From Pythium myriotylum (taxonomy: Eukaryota > Oomycota > Peronosporomycetes > Pythiales > Pythiaceae): a DNA stretch of 64,000 nt. Under the pieces are notes generated by a model. It saw nothing but the letters and a program-made list of their open reading frames with translations, ran no database searches and was not told the DNA's origin. The position numbers and the translations under genes were made by a program. The stretch lies in assembly GCA_023091665.1 (NCBI GenBank), contig JALJCQ010000003.1, positions 1,488,001 through 1,552,000 of the forward strand, given 5' to 3'. Shown piece after piece: positions 45,483 through 56,146 of this stretch; the first letter of the stretch is position 1, and each line of letters starts with the position of its first letter.

Positions 45483-48171
45483 CTAGTGTTGCGACGCCGT
45501 TGACAGCCGTAAGCTGGAGAACCGCTTCGTCGTCGGAGAAGTACAAGCCGCACGTGCGAAGATATTCGAGGTCGTCGAGAAGCTCGCCTTGCCACTGGAT
45601 CTTCTCCCACACGGCAAAGATCTGTGCGCCCAAGTCGGAGCGCAGCAGTGCCAACAACACGTTGGGGTGGAGCAAACGACCGTTGAGTGCTGGAATCCAC
45701 CCGACTGGAGCTCCGGTAAGGCGCTGGATCCACATGTCGCTCTGGAAGATCTGCGGCGCCGTGCACATGAGCATCAACTCGAACAACGAGAGCGCGCACG
45801 TGGCTCGCAAGAGCGCCGACATCCGCTCATCACGATACCACCGTCCCGTCATCTTGAAGATGTCATTGCGATCCTTCGGCAGCTTCTCACCGTAGTGCGC
45901 AGCCCACTTGTGCGCGAAGGTCGTACACGAGTTTGGATCAGTCGCGCTCAACACACGATTGATCATGTGGAGCTGTGCGAGTTCCTTGACGTTGCCGCTG
46001 AGGTCACTCATCTCGCCGAGCAGCACAGAGTTGAACGCGAGCGGAGACTTCCCACCGGCAAGATGGCCGATCGTGTCCGGGTTGGCCGTGTTGCGGAGAG
46101 TCTTCCGAAGTGATTCCGCACGAACGTCCGCTGCAGCGATATGGTTCGACTGGAGCTGGAGGTCGGCGGTGGGCTCGGTCGTCTCGAGTTCGGCGAGGAT
46201 CTCTTGGATTGACGTCGGTTCCTTCGTCTTCATGACCAGAGTGTGGTGCTTGGTCAAGAAGTGACTCGACTCCTTGCTGGTCTTGATCGTGTCGGGACCC
46301 TTGACCTTGCGAGGCACGACCTGGAACCGCGGCAGGCTCGACTCGTTGAGCGCCGCATTGCAGCAGTCGAGTTCGAACTCGATGGAGTTCAACACTTCGA
46401 AGTAGTTGCTTGTCGCGATGCCTTGCACGGGCTTCGGTCGCGCCTTCTGTAACATGTCGGCAAAGTCGTCGGCGTAACGCGAGCGCTTGCCCTTGGACTT
46501 GGTCGATTTGGTTCCGTTTTCCGGACGATCTGCGTTGGACGCGGACAGACCGAGCGGCGGTGGCGGCGGCGGCAGAGACTTGGCTCCAGGCTGCGGACTA
46601 CCCGGAGGCGTCAACAGCGATCCCGCGTGCGTACCGACCGAGATGACGCTTGCAGAGTCTTGCGACTTGGACTCCGCTTGCGAGACACCGTTCTTCACCG
46701 CGTCTGCGTACGAAGTCGGAGCAGCCGGCTCGGACGGTTGCACTGGTGCTGGCGGAGTAGGCTGGTTGATCTTGTCCAAGTCCAAAGCGTGTGGCGACAC
46801 CTGACCGAAACCACGTCGCTGGGACGGGAACGCGGCGTCGCGCGCCAAAGCTGGGTACATGCGGTTGCCGAAGATGACTTGGTCGCACGTGAAGCCTTGC
46901 ACACACAGCGCTCGTGGGCACGTCGCACTTCGAAAGTAGACGCGCCACGTTGCTGTCGTCATTCCGGACGCGAGGTTGACGTCGCGGAACGTGTCGTAAA
47001 TCGGCTCGCTGCCGATGTCGAAGAACGCGCGCAGAAGACCTTCGTTGTCGAAGTTGCTGTCGACGCTCGAGATGTCGATGTAGAAGCGATCGGCGAGGAC
47101 GTCGAAGTCTTGGAACATGTACTTGCCACCGAGGATCTTGACTTCCTGACGCGCGAGGCGTTCGCACGCAGCACGTGACTTGACCTTGACGCGGATTTCT
47201 CCGCCACGACCCTTGGAGATCTGGCCGAGTTCTTGAAGCTTGATCTGCTCGGTGACCACGGGGTTCCCGTTGTCCTTGAGAAAAGACGCCATGATCTTGT
47301 TGATGCCGGTACGCTCGAACGCGCGACCAGTGTCGATGGTCATGACGTAACGAGCGCGCGGGAGCTCGTACGGGCGCGCTTGTTCAACTGACGTGAAGAG
47401 CGAGGCCCAGTCGCCACCGTTCTCGTACAGCGCGTCAATCGCTTCGATATCCGCAGCACACGGTCGAGGCAGCACCACACGACTGGTCGCCGAGACGGGA
47501 GTTCTGTCACGGCGAATCTCGGTTGGACGGCGTAGAAGAGCACCAAGCGAAGGCGTCGCACCTGCCGCACTGGCAGGCGGTTGGTGAGCATCCGGAATCG
47601 GATCCGGGGTCGAATCAGTCGTAGTCGAGTCTTCAACAGTTGATTCGTCGGGGCTTGAGGCGAGACTGAGCTGGAGCGAGGTCGCCGCCATCATCAAGTC
47701 GTCGTCGTCATCGTCGCCACAGGAGACAGCAGTAGTCCCAGTGTTCGCGAGCGAGTCGGTCGAACTGGAAAGCGCAACGGAGATCTCGACACCAGACGCC
47801 ACCGGAGCGGAGCCTGTCACGAGCACCGTCATACCGGCACCGACATCCACGATGCGGGCGGTAGAGGCGGGTCCGTCGGCGGTTGAAGGAGCGTCGGCGT
47901 CGTCGACCGCGGAGGTGGTGGTCGTGCCGGAGCTGACTGGGGCTTGCGCATTCACTGACTTCGAAGTCACGTGAGATACGGGCGCGGGCGTCGCAGGGTC
48001 GTCGGCAGTCGCACTGGCACCATCCGGACCAGATGGTGGCTCACAATGCGTGAGACTTCCCGAATCTTGTGCAGAGACGGGACGGAGCAGCTGCGCGGGA
48101 GGGTTCTCACCCACAAAGTCGAGGTCGGAGGGGGATGGGCGAGCCGAGTCGATCTGGTTCGCTGGCTTCAT
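45454..48171 (-). CDS. LINE ORF1: nucleic-acid-binding protein of the ribonucleoprotein
   Basis: The 905-residue protein would coat LINE RNA and accompany ORF2. Residues 1-230 are low-complexity Ser/Thr/Ala/Pro with an Asp run at 153-158 and are probably disordered. Residues about 270-445 look like a compact RNA-binding fold, possibly RRM-like (RYVMTIDTGRAFERTGINK ... RVYFRSATCPRALCVQGF). A Pro-rich linker with a run of seven prolines follows, and the C-terminal 300 residues are a helical domain I do not recognise. I see no CCHC zinc knuckle, common in ORF1 proteins of related clades. The ATG at 48171 has A at -3. At over 900 residues it is much longer than vertebrate L1 ORF1 proteins. Confidence 0.88.
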   Translation of the reverse strand: MKPANQIDSARPSPSDLDFVGENPPAQLLRPVSAQDSGSLTHCEPPSGPDGASATADDPATPAPVSHVTSKSVNAQAPVSSGTTTTSAVDDADAPSTADGPASTARIVDVGAGMTVLVTGSAPVASGVEISVALSSSTDSLANTGTTAVSCGDDDDDDLMMAATSLQLSLASSPDESTVEDSTTTDSTPDPIPDAHQPPASAAGATPSLGALLRRPTEIRRDRTPVSATSRVVLPRPCAADIEAIDALYENGGDWASLFTSVEQARPYELPRARYVMTIDTGRAFERTGINKIMASFLKDNGNPVVTEQIKLQELGQISKGRGGEIRVKVKSRAACERLARQEVKILGGKYMFQDFDVLADRFYIDISSVDSNFDNEGLLRAFFDIGSEPIYDTFRDVNLASGMTTATWRVYFRSATCPRALCVQGFTCDQVIFGNRMYPALARDAAFPSQRRGFGQVSPHALDLDKINQPTPPAPVQPSEPAAPTSYADAVKNGVSQAESKSQDSASVISVGTHAGSLLTPPGSPQPGAKSLPPPPPPLGLSASNADRPENGTKSTKSKGKRSRYADDFADMLQKARPKPVQGIATSNYFEVLNSIEFELDCCNAALNESSLPRFQVVPRKVKGPDTIKTSKESSHFLTKHHTLVMKTKEPTSIQEILAELETTEPTADLQLQSNHIAAADVRAESLRKTLRNTANPDTIGHLAGGKSPLAFNSVLLGEMSDLSGNVKELAQLHMINRVLSATDPNSCTTFAHKWAAHYGEKLPKDRNDIFKMTGRWYRDERMSALLRATCALSLFELMLMCTAPQIFQSDMWIQRLTGAPVGWIPALNGRLLHPNVLLALLRSDLGAQIFAVWEKIQWQGELLDDLEYLRTCGLYFSDDEAVLQLTAVNGVATLGAGPLCLDC

Positions 48172-48265
48172 CTTCGTTCGACGGGAAGGCTGGGAGGCTG
48201 GTTGGCTGGTTACTTCGGCTGTTTGCTTGGATCGACTTGTGCTCGACGAGGCAAAACGAGAAGTG

Positions 48266-48281
48266 TCCGAGCGTAGCTCAG
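48266..48281 (+). repeat. LINE target-site duplication, right copy
   Basis: Identical to 40908-40923. It supplies the first 15 nt of tRNA-Tyr copy 17. Confidence 0.93.
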
Positions 48282-48369
48282 ATGGTAGAGCGATTGACTG
48301 TAGTGGTTGATACTGTTCGCGGTATCCTCAGAAATCAATTGGTCACCAGTTCGATTCTGGTCGTTCGGA
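48267..48369 (+). tRNA. tRNA-Tyr (GUA), copy 17, rebuilt by the LINE target duplication
   Basis: The gene is complete because the duplicated 16 bp restored its 5' end. Its upstream flank is no longer the array spacer but the 5' end of the LINE, with a single spacer base between. It is transcribed away from the LINE. Since the A and B boxes are internal and intact, it may still be expressed. Intron at 48304-48333. Confidence 0.96.
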
Positions 48370-49377
48370 CTTCTTTTGCTGCACACGCGCACCAGAGCGC
48401 GATATATTCTTCTCTCTTTCTTACCAGCCTCGCACGGCGCATCGCTCCATTCGTGCCTCTCCCGCACTCCCAACACCACTCTCCCACCTCGTCACCCACC
48501 ACCTCTCATCTCTCTCACGCCCAGCCCAGCCTCTCCCCGCTGCGCTCCATCTTCGCTGCCTCTCCGCCTTCACTTGATCGTACCAACAAACTTGACGGCG
48601 CACATCATCGGCATCGGCCATGCGCCGACGACGCGGACGACGACGACGGGGACGACAAAGATGGTCGTGACCACGAGAGGCGTCGACTGTGTTGGCCCTC
48701 GGTCCAAGTCTCAGTCCTCCGCGGACAGCGGCTAACCTGGCTCTCCCTCTAGCCAGCAACCCGGTGTCTGTGCGCGTTGGCCCACGGTTGCAACATAGTC
48801 CTTTCACCTGCACCTTGTTGGAGCGAGCCCAACAGATACAGATAGACTGGTCCACGTGAGCGTGAGCGTGAGCGTCGATGGTTGGCTTGACGTTCTGTCT
48901 TCTTCCGCGCTTGCCTTGCGCTGGTAGAAGTCATGTCCGCTCCTCCGCTCTCCGCCAAGAAGCTGGCTGCCTTGAAACACAACTGAGTGTGCCATGTCGA
49001 GACAGCGTCCGGTAGCCTGGAGGGCACGCGTCCACGCTGGCGTAGATGATGCAAGCCAGAGACAGCGTCCAGCTGTGCAGGTGTCGGTGCACGTCGGACT
49101 GCAGCGTGTCCGTGATGTCCATGGTTCAGCGTGCCCACGGTACGGTGTCCGGTGTGTGGGATGTCCAGGATGTCCAGGATGTCGTCGAGGACGGCAGGTG
49201 GAGTAGTGTGTGGCAGGTGGAGTGTTGGTGTTCGTGTGTGCATATCTCTGGTTGTGGGTATGCTCTGTGGGCGGGAATCGGTTCGTTGTGTGTGAAATTT
49301 GTCGCTGATTTTGTTGGTGTGTGTTGTGGGTGGGTGCGGTGTTTGTGTTTGTGTTTGTGTGGGGTAGGTGTCTGACT

Positions 49378-49480
49378 CCGAGCGTAGCTCAGATGGTAGA
49401 GCGATTGACTGTAGTGGTTGATACTGTTCGCGGTATCCTCAGAAATCAATTGGTCACCAGTTCGATTCTGGTCGTTCGGA
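49378..49480 (+). tRNA. tRNA-Tyr (GUA), copy 18
   Basis: Intron at 49415-49444. The G variant at 49339 lies 39 bp upstream, as it does before copy 16. Confidence 0.97.
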
Positions 49481-50488
49481 CTTCTTTTGCTGCACACGCG
49501 CACCAGAGCGCGATATATTCTTCTCTCTTTCTTACCAGCCTCGCACGGCGCATCGCTCCATTCGTGCCTCTCCCGCACTCCCAACACCACTCTCCCACCT
49601 CGTCACCCACCACCTCTCATCTCTCTCACGCCCAGCCCAGCCTCTCCCCGCTGCGCTCCATCTTCGCTGCCTCTCCGCCTTCACTTGATCGTACCAACAA
49701 ACTTGACGGCGCACATCATCGGCATCGGCCATGCGCCGACGACGCGGACGACGACGACGGGGACGACAAAGATGGTCGTGACCACGAGAGGCGTCGACTG
49801 TGTTGGCCCTCGGTCCAAGTCTCAGTCCTCCGCGGACAGCGGCTAACCTGGCTCTCCCTCTAGCCAGCAACCCGGTGTCTGTGCGCGTTGGCCCACGGTT
49901 GCAACATAGTCCTTTCACCTGCACCTTGTTGGAGCGAGCCCAACAGATACAGATAGACTGGTCCACGTGAGCGTGAGCGTGAGCGTCGATGGTTGGCTTG
50001 ACGTTCTGTCTTCTTCCGCGCTTGCCTTGCGCTGGTAGAAGTCATGTCCGCTCCTCCGCTCTCCGCCAAGAAGCTGGCTGCCTTGAAACACAACTGAGTG
50101 TGGCATGTCGAGACAGCGTCCGGTAGCCTGGAGGGCACGCGTCCACGCTGGCGTAGATGATGCAAGCCAGAGACAGCGTCCAGCTGTGCAGGTGTCGGTG
50201 CACGTCGGACTGCAGCGTGTCCGTGATGTCCATGGTTCAGCGTGCCCACGGTACGGTGTCCGGTGTGTGGGATGTCCAGGATGTCCAGGATGTCGTCGAG
50301 GACGGCAGGTGGAGTAGTGTGTGGCAGGTGGAGTGTTGGTGTTCGTGTGTGCATATCTCTGGTTGTGGGTATGCTCTGTGGGCGGGAATCGGTTCGTTGT
50401 GTGTGAAATTTGTCGCTGATTTTGTTGGTGTGTGTTGTGGGTGGGTGCGATGTTTGTGTTTGTGTTTGTGTGGGGTAGGTGTCTGACT

Positions 50489-50591
50489 CCGAGCGTAGCT
50501 CAGATGGTAGAGCGATTGACTGTAGTGGTTGATACTGTTCGCGGTATCCTCAGAAATCAATTGGTCACCAGTTCGATTCTGGTCGTTCGGA
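50489..50591 (+). tRNA. tRNA-Tyr (GUA), copy 19
   Basis: Intron at 50526-50555. Confidence 0.97.
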
Positions 50592-51599
50592 CTTCTTTTG
50601 CTGCACACGCGCACCAGAGCGCGATATATTCTTCTCTCTTTCTTACCAGCCTCGCACGGCGCATCGCTCCATTCGTGCCTCTCCCGCACTCCCAACACCA
50701 CTCTCCCACCTCGTCACCCACCACCTCTCATCTCTCTCACGCCCAGCCCAGCCTCTCCCCGCTGCGCTCCATCTTCGCTGCCTCTCCGCCTTCACTTGAT
50801 CGTACCAACAAACTTGACGGCGCACATCATCGGCATCGGCCATGCGCCGACGACGCGGACGACGACGACGGGGACGACAAAGATGGTCGTGACCACGAGA
50901 GGCGTCGACTGTGTTGGCCCTCGGTCCAAGTCTCAGTCCTCCGCGGACAGCGGCTAACCTGGCTCTCCCTCTAGCCAGCAACCCGGTGTCTGTGCGCGTT
51001 GGCCCACGGTTGCAACATAGTCCTTTCACCTGCACCTTGTTGGAGCGAGCCCAACAGATACAGATAGACTGGTCCACGTGAGCGTGAGCGTGAGCGTCGA
51101 TGGTTGGCTTGACGTTCTGTCTTCTTCCGCGCTTGCCTTGCGCTGGTAGAAGTCATGTCCGCTCCTCCGCTCTCCGCCAAGAAGCTGGCTGCCTTGAAAC
51201 ACAACTGAGTGTGGCATGTCGAGACAGCGTCCGGTAGCCTGGAGGGCACGCGTCCACGCTGGCGTAGATGATGCAAGCCAGAGACAGCGTCCAGCTGTGC
51301 AGGTGTCGGTGCACGTCGGACTGCAGCGTGTCCGTGATGTCCATGGTTCAGCGTGCCCACGGTACGGTGTCCGGTGTGTGGGATGTCCAGGATGTCCAGG
51401 ATGTCGTCGAGGACGGCAGGTGGAGTAGTGTGTGGCAGGTGGAGTGTTGGTGTTCGTGTGTGCATATCTCTGGTTGTGGGTATGCTCTGTGGGCGGGAAT
51501 CGGTTCGTTGTGTGTGAAATTTGTCGCTGATTTTGTTGGTGTGTGTTGTGGGTGGGTGCGATGTTTGTGTTTGTGTTTGTGTGGGGTAGGTGTCTGACT

Positions 51600-51702
51600 C
51601 CGAGCGTAGCTCAGATGGTAGAGCGATTGACTGTAGTGGTTGATACTGTTCGCGGTATCCTCAGAAATCAATTGGTCACCAGTTCGATTCTGGTCGTTCG
51701 GA
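51600..51702 (+). tRNA. tRNA-Tyr (GUA), copy 20
   Basis: Intron at 51637-51666. Confidence 0.97.
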
Positions 51703-52710
51703 CTTCTTTTGCTGCACACGCGCACCAGAGCGCGATATATTCTTCTCTCTTTCTTACCAGCCTCGCACGGCGCATCGCTCCATTCGTGCCTCTCCCGCAC
51801 TCCCAACACCACTCTCCCACCTCGTCACCCACCACCTCTCATCTCTCTCACGCCCAGCCCAGCCTCTCCCCGCTGCGCTCCATCTTCGCTGCCTCTCCGC
51901 CTTCACTTGATCGTACCAACAAACTTGACGGCGCACATCATCGGCATCGGCCATGCGCCGACGACGCGGACGACGACGACGGGGACGACAAAGATGGTCG
52001 TGACCACGAGAGGCGTCGACTGTGTTGGCCCTCGGTCCAAGTCTCAGTCCTCCGCGGACAGCGGCTAACCTGGCTCTCCCTCTAGCCAGCAACCCGGTGT
52101 CTGTGCGCGTTGGCCCACGGTTGCAACATAGTCCTTTCACCTGCACCTTGTTGGAGCGAGCCCAACAGATACAGATAGACTGGTCCACGTGAGCGTGAGC
52201 GTGAGCGTCGATGGTTGGCTTGACGTTCTGTCTTCTTCCGCGCTTGCCTTGCGCTGGTAGAAGTCATGTCCGCTCCTCCGCTCTCCGCCAAGAAGCTGGC
52301 TGCCTTGAAACACAACTGAGTGTGGCATGTCGAGACAGCGTCCGGTAGCCTGGAGGGCACGCGTCCACGCTGGCGTAGATGATGCAAGCCAGAGACAGCG
52401 TCCAGCTGTGCAGGTGTCGGTGCACGTCGGACTGCAGCGTGTCCGTGATGTCCATGGTTCAGCGTGCCCACGGTACGGTGTCCGGTGTGTGGGATGTCCA
52501 GGATGTCCAGGATGTCGTCGAGGACGGCAGGTGGAGTAGTGTGTGGCAGGTGGAGTGTTGGTGTTCGTGTGTGCATATCTCTGGTTGTGGGTATGCTCTG
52601 TGGGCGGGAATCGGTTCGTTGTGTGTGAAATTTGTCGCTGATTTTGTTGGTGTGTGTTGTGGGTGGGTGCGATGTTTGTGTTTGTGTTTGTGTGGGGTAG
52701 GTGTCTGACT

Positions 52711-52813
52711 CCGAGCGTAGCTCAGATGGTAGAGCGATTGACTGTAGTGGTTGATACTGTTCGCGGTATCCTCAGAAATCAATTGGTCACCAGTTCGATT
52801 CTGGTCGTTCGGA
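52711..52813 (+). tRNA. tRNA-Tyr (GUA), copy 21
   Basis: Intron at 52748-52777. Confidence 0.97.
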
Positions 52814-53821
52814 CTTCTTTTGCTGCACACGCGCACCAGAGCGCGATATATTCTTCTCTCTTTCTTACCAGCCTCGCACGGCGCATCGCTCCATTCGTGC
52901 CTCTCCCGCACTCCCAACACCACTCTCCCACCTCGTCACCCACCACCTCTCATCTCTCTCACGCCCAGCCCAGCCTCTCCCCGCTGCGCTCCATCTTCGC
53001 TGCCTCTCCGCCTTCACTTGATCGTACCAACAAACTTGACGGCGCACATCATCGGCATCGGCCATGCGCCGACGACGCGGACGACGACGACGGGGACGAC
53101 AAAGATGGTCGTGACCACGAGAGGCGTCGACTGTGTTGGCCCTCGGTCCAAGTCTCAGTCCTCCGCGGACAGCGGCTAACCTGGCTCTCCCTCTAGCCAG
53201 CAACCCGGTGTCTGTGCGCGTTGGCCCACGGTTGCAACATAGTCCTTTCACCTGCACCTTGTTGGAGCGAGCCCAACAGATACAGATAGACTGGTCCACG
53301 TGAGCGTGAGCGTGAGCGTCGATGGTTGGCTTGACGTTCTGTCTTCTTCCGCGCTTGCCTTGCGCTGGTAGAAGTCATGTCCGCTCCTCCGCTCTCCGCC
53401 AAGAAGCTGGCTGCCTTGAAACACAACTGAGTGTGGCATGTCGAGACAGCGTCCGGTAGCCTGGAGGGCACGCGTCCACGCTGGCGTAGATGATGCAAGC
53501 CAGAGACAGCGTCCAGCTGTGCAGGTGTCGGTGCACGTCGGACTGCAGCGTGTCCGTGATGTCCATGGTTCAGCGTGCCCACGGTACGGTGTCCGGTGTG
53601 TGGGATGTCCAGGATGTCCAGGATGTCGTCGAGGACGGCAGGTGGAGTAGTGTGTGGCAGGTGGAGTGTTGGTGTTCGTGTGTGCATATCTCTGGTTGTG
53701 GGTATGCTCTGTGGGCGGGAATCGGTTCGTTGTGTGTGAAATTTGTCGCTGATTTTGTTGGTGTGTGTTGTGGGTGGGTGCGATGTTTGTGTTTGTGTTT
53801 GTGTGGGGTAGGTGTCTGACT

Positions 53822-53924
53822 CCGAGCGTAGCTCAGATGGTAGAGCGATTGACTGTAGTGGTTGATACTGTTCGCGGTATCCTCAGAAATCAATTGGTCA
53901 CCAGTTCGATTCTGGTCGTTCGGA
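53822..53924 (+). tRNA. tRNA-Tyr (GUA), copy 22
   Basis: Intron at 53859-53888. Confidence 0.97.
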
Positions 53925-54932
53925 CTTCTTTTGCTGCACACGCGCACCAGAGCGCGATATATTCTTCTCTCTTTCTTACCAGCCTCGCACGGCGCATCGC
54001 TCCATTCGTGCCTCTCCCGCACTCCCAACACCACTCTCCCACCTCGTCACCCACCACCTCTCATCTCTCTCACGCCCAGCCCAGCCTCTCCCCGCTGCGC
54101 TCCATCTTCGCTGCCTCTCCGCCTTCACTTGATCGTACCAACAAACTTGACGGCGCACATCATCGGCATCGGCCATGCGCCGACGACGCGGACGACGACG
54201 ACGGGGACGACAAAGATGGTCGTGACCACGAGAGGCGTCGACTGTGTTGGCCCTCGGTCCAAGTCTCAGTCCTCCGCGGACAGCGGCTAACCTGGCTCTC
54301 CCTCTAGCCAGCAACCCGGTGTCTGTGCGCGTTGGCCCACGGTTGCAACATAGTCCTTTCACCTGCACCTTGTTGGAGCGAGCCCAACAGATACAGATAG
54401 ACTGGTCCACGTGAGCGTGAGCGTGAGCGTCGATGGTTGGCTTGACGTTCTGTCTTCTTCCGCGCTTGCCTTGCGCTGGTAGAAGTCATGTCCGCTCCTC
54501 CGCTCTCCGCCAAGAAGCTGGCTGCCTTGAAACACAACTGAGTGTGGCATGTCGAGACAGCGTCCGGTAGCCTGGAGGGCACGCGTCCACGCTGGCGTAG
54601 ATGATGCAAGCCAGAGACAGCGTCCAGCTGTGCAGGTGTCGGTGCACGTCGGACTGCAGCGTGTCCGTGATGTCCATGGTTCAGCGTGCCCACGGTACGG
54701 TGTCCGGTGTGTGGGATGTCCAGGATGTCCAGGATGTCGTCGAGGACGGCAGGTGGAGTAGTGTGTGGCAGGTGGAGTGTTGGTGTTCGTGTGTGCATAT
54801 CTCTGGTTGTGGGTATGCTCTGTGGGCGGGAATCGGTTCGTTGTGTGTGAAATTTGTCGCTGATTTTGTTGGTGTGTGTTGTGGGTGGGTGCGATGTTTG
54901 TGTTTGTGTTTGTGTGGGGTAGGTGTCTGACT

Positions 54933-55035
54933 CCGAGCGTAGCTCAGATGGTAGAGCGATTGACTGTAGTGGTTGATACTGTTCGCGGTATCCTCAGAAA
55001 TCAATTGGTCACCAGTTCGATTCTGGTCGTTCGGA
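54933..55035 (+). tRNA. tRNA-Tyr (GUA), copy 23
   Basis: Intron at 54970-54999. Confidence 0.97.
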
Positions 55036-56043
55036 CTTCTTTTGCTGCACACGCGCACCAGAGCGCGATATATTCTTCTCTCTTTCTTACCAGCCTCGCA
55101 CGGCGCATCGCTCCATTCGTGCCTCTCCCGCACTCCCAACACCACTCTCCCACCTCGTCACCCACCACCTCTCATCTCTCTCACGCCCAGCCCAGCCTCT
55201 CCCCGCTGCGCTCCATCTTCGCTGCCTCTCCGCCTTCACTTGATCGTACCAACAAACTTGACGGCGCACATCATCGGCATCGGCCATGCGCCGACGACGC
55301 GGACGACGACGACGGGGACGACAAAGATGGTCGTGACCACGAGAGGCGTCGACTGTGTTGGCCCTCGGTCCAAGTCTCAGTCCTCCGCGGACAGCGGCTA
55401 ACCTGGCTCTCCCTCTAGCCAGCAACCCGGTGTCTGTGCGCGTTGGCCCACGGTTGCAACATAGTCCTTTCACCTGCACCTTGTTGGAGCGAGCCCAACA
55501 GATACAGATAGACTGGTCCACGTGAGCGTGAGCGTGAGCGTCGATGGTTGGCTTGACGTTCTGTCTTCTTCCGCGCTTGCCTTGCGCTGGTAGAAGTCAT
55601 GTCCGCTCCTCCGCTCTCCGCCAAGAAGCTGGCTGCCTTGAAACACAACTGAGTGTGGCATGTCGAGACAGCGTCCGGTAGCCTGGAGGGCACGCGTCCA
55701 CGCTGGCGTAGATGATGCAAGCCAGAGACAGCGTCCAGCTGTGCAGGTGTCGGTGCACGTCGGACTGCAGCGTGTCCGTGATGTCCATGGTTCAGCGTGC
55801 CCACGGTACGGTGTCCGGTGTGTGGGATGTCCAGGATGTCCAGGATGTCGTCGAGGACGGCAGGTGGAGTAGTGTGTGGCAGGTGGAGTGTTGGTGTTCG
55901 TGTGTGCATATCTCTGGTTGTGGGTATGCTCTGTGGGCGGGAATCGGTTCGTTGTGTGTGAAATTTGTCGCTGATTTTGTTGGTGTGTGTTGTGGGTGGG
56001 TGCGATGTTTGTGTTTGTGTTTGTGTGGGGTAGGTGTCTGACT

Positions 56044-56146
56044 CCGAGCGTAGCTCAGATGGTAGAGCGATTGACTGTAGTGGTTGATACTGTTCGCGGT
56101 ATCCTCAGAAATCAATTGGTCACCAGTTCGATTCTGGTCGTTCGGA
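56044..56146 (+). tRNA. tRNA-Tyr (GUA), copy 24
   Basis: Last copy; intron at 56081-56110. The array ends 914 bp further on. Confidence 0.97.

Larger units (their letters stand above)
40924..48265 (-). mobile_element. Full-length LINE (L1/Tx1-like non-LTR retrotransposon) in a tRNA-Tyr gene
   Basis: The 7342-bp insertion is flanked by perfect 16-bp target-site duplications and has a 94-bp 5' UTR, ORF1, ORF2 and a 392-bp 3' UTR, read on the minus strand. There is no poly(A) tail; the 3' end in element sense is ...GCCTTGAAA. Both ORFs are open throughout. By the standard model of target-primed reverse transcription, this orientation means the first nick fell on the tRNA coding strand between GCTCAG and ATGG, inside the A box, and the second 16 bp upstream. 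The AP-type endonuclease, reverse transcriptase and C-terminal zinc-binding motif fit the L1 group, whose Tx1 clade includes elements specific for multicopy RNA genes. Intactness and clean duplications suggest recent insertion. Confidence 0.93.

Noticed and set aside
41460..48276. Plus-strand open frames across the LINE (for example 42162-42734, 45589-46113, 46627-47178)
   Set aside because: They are antisense shadows of the two long LINE frames, with no domain features of their own.
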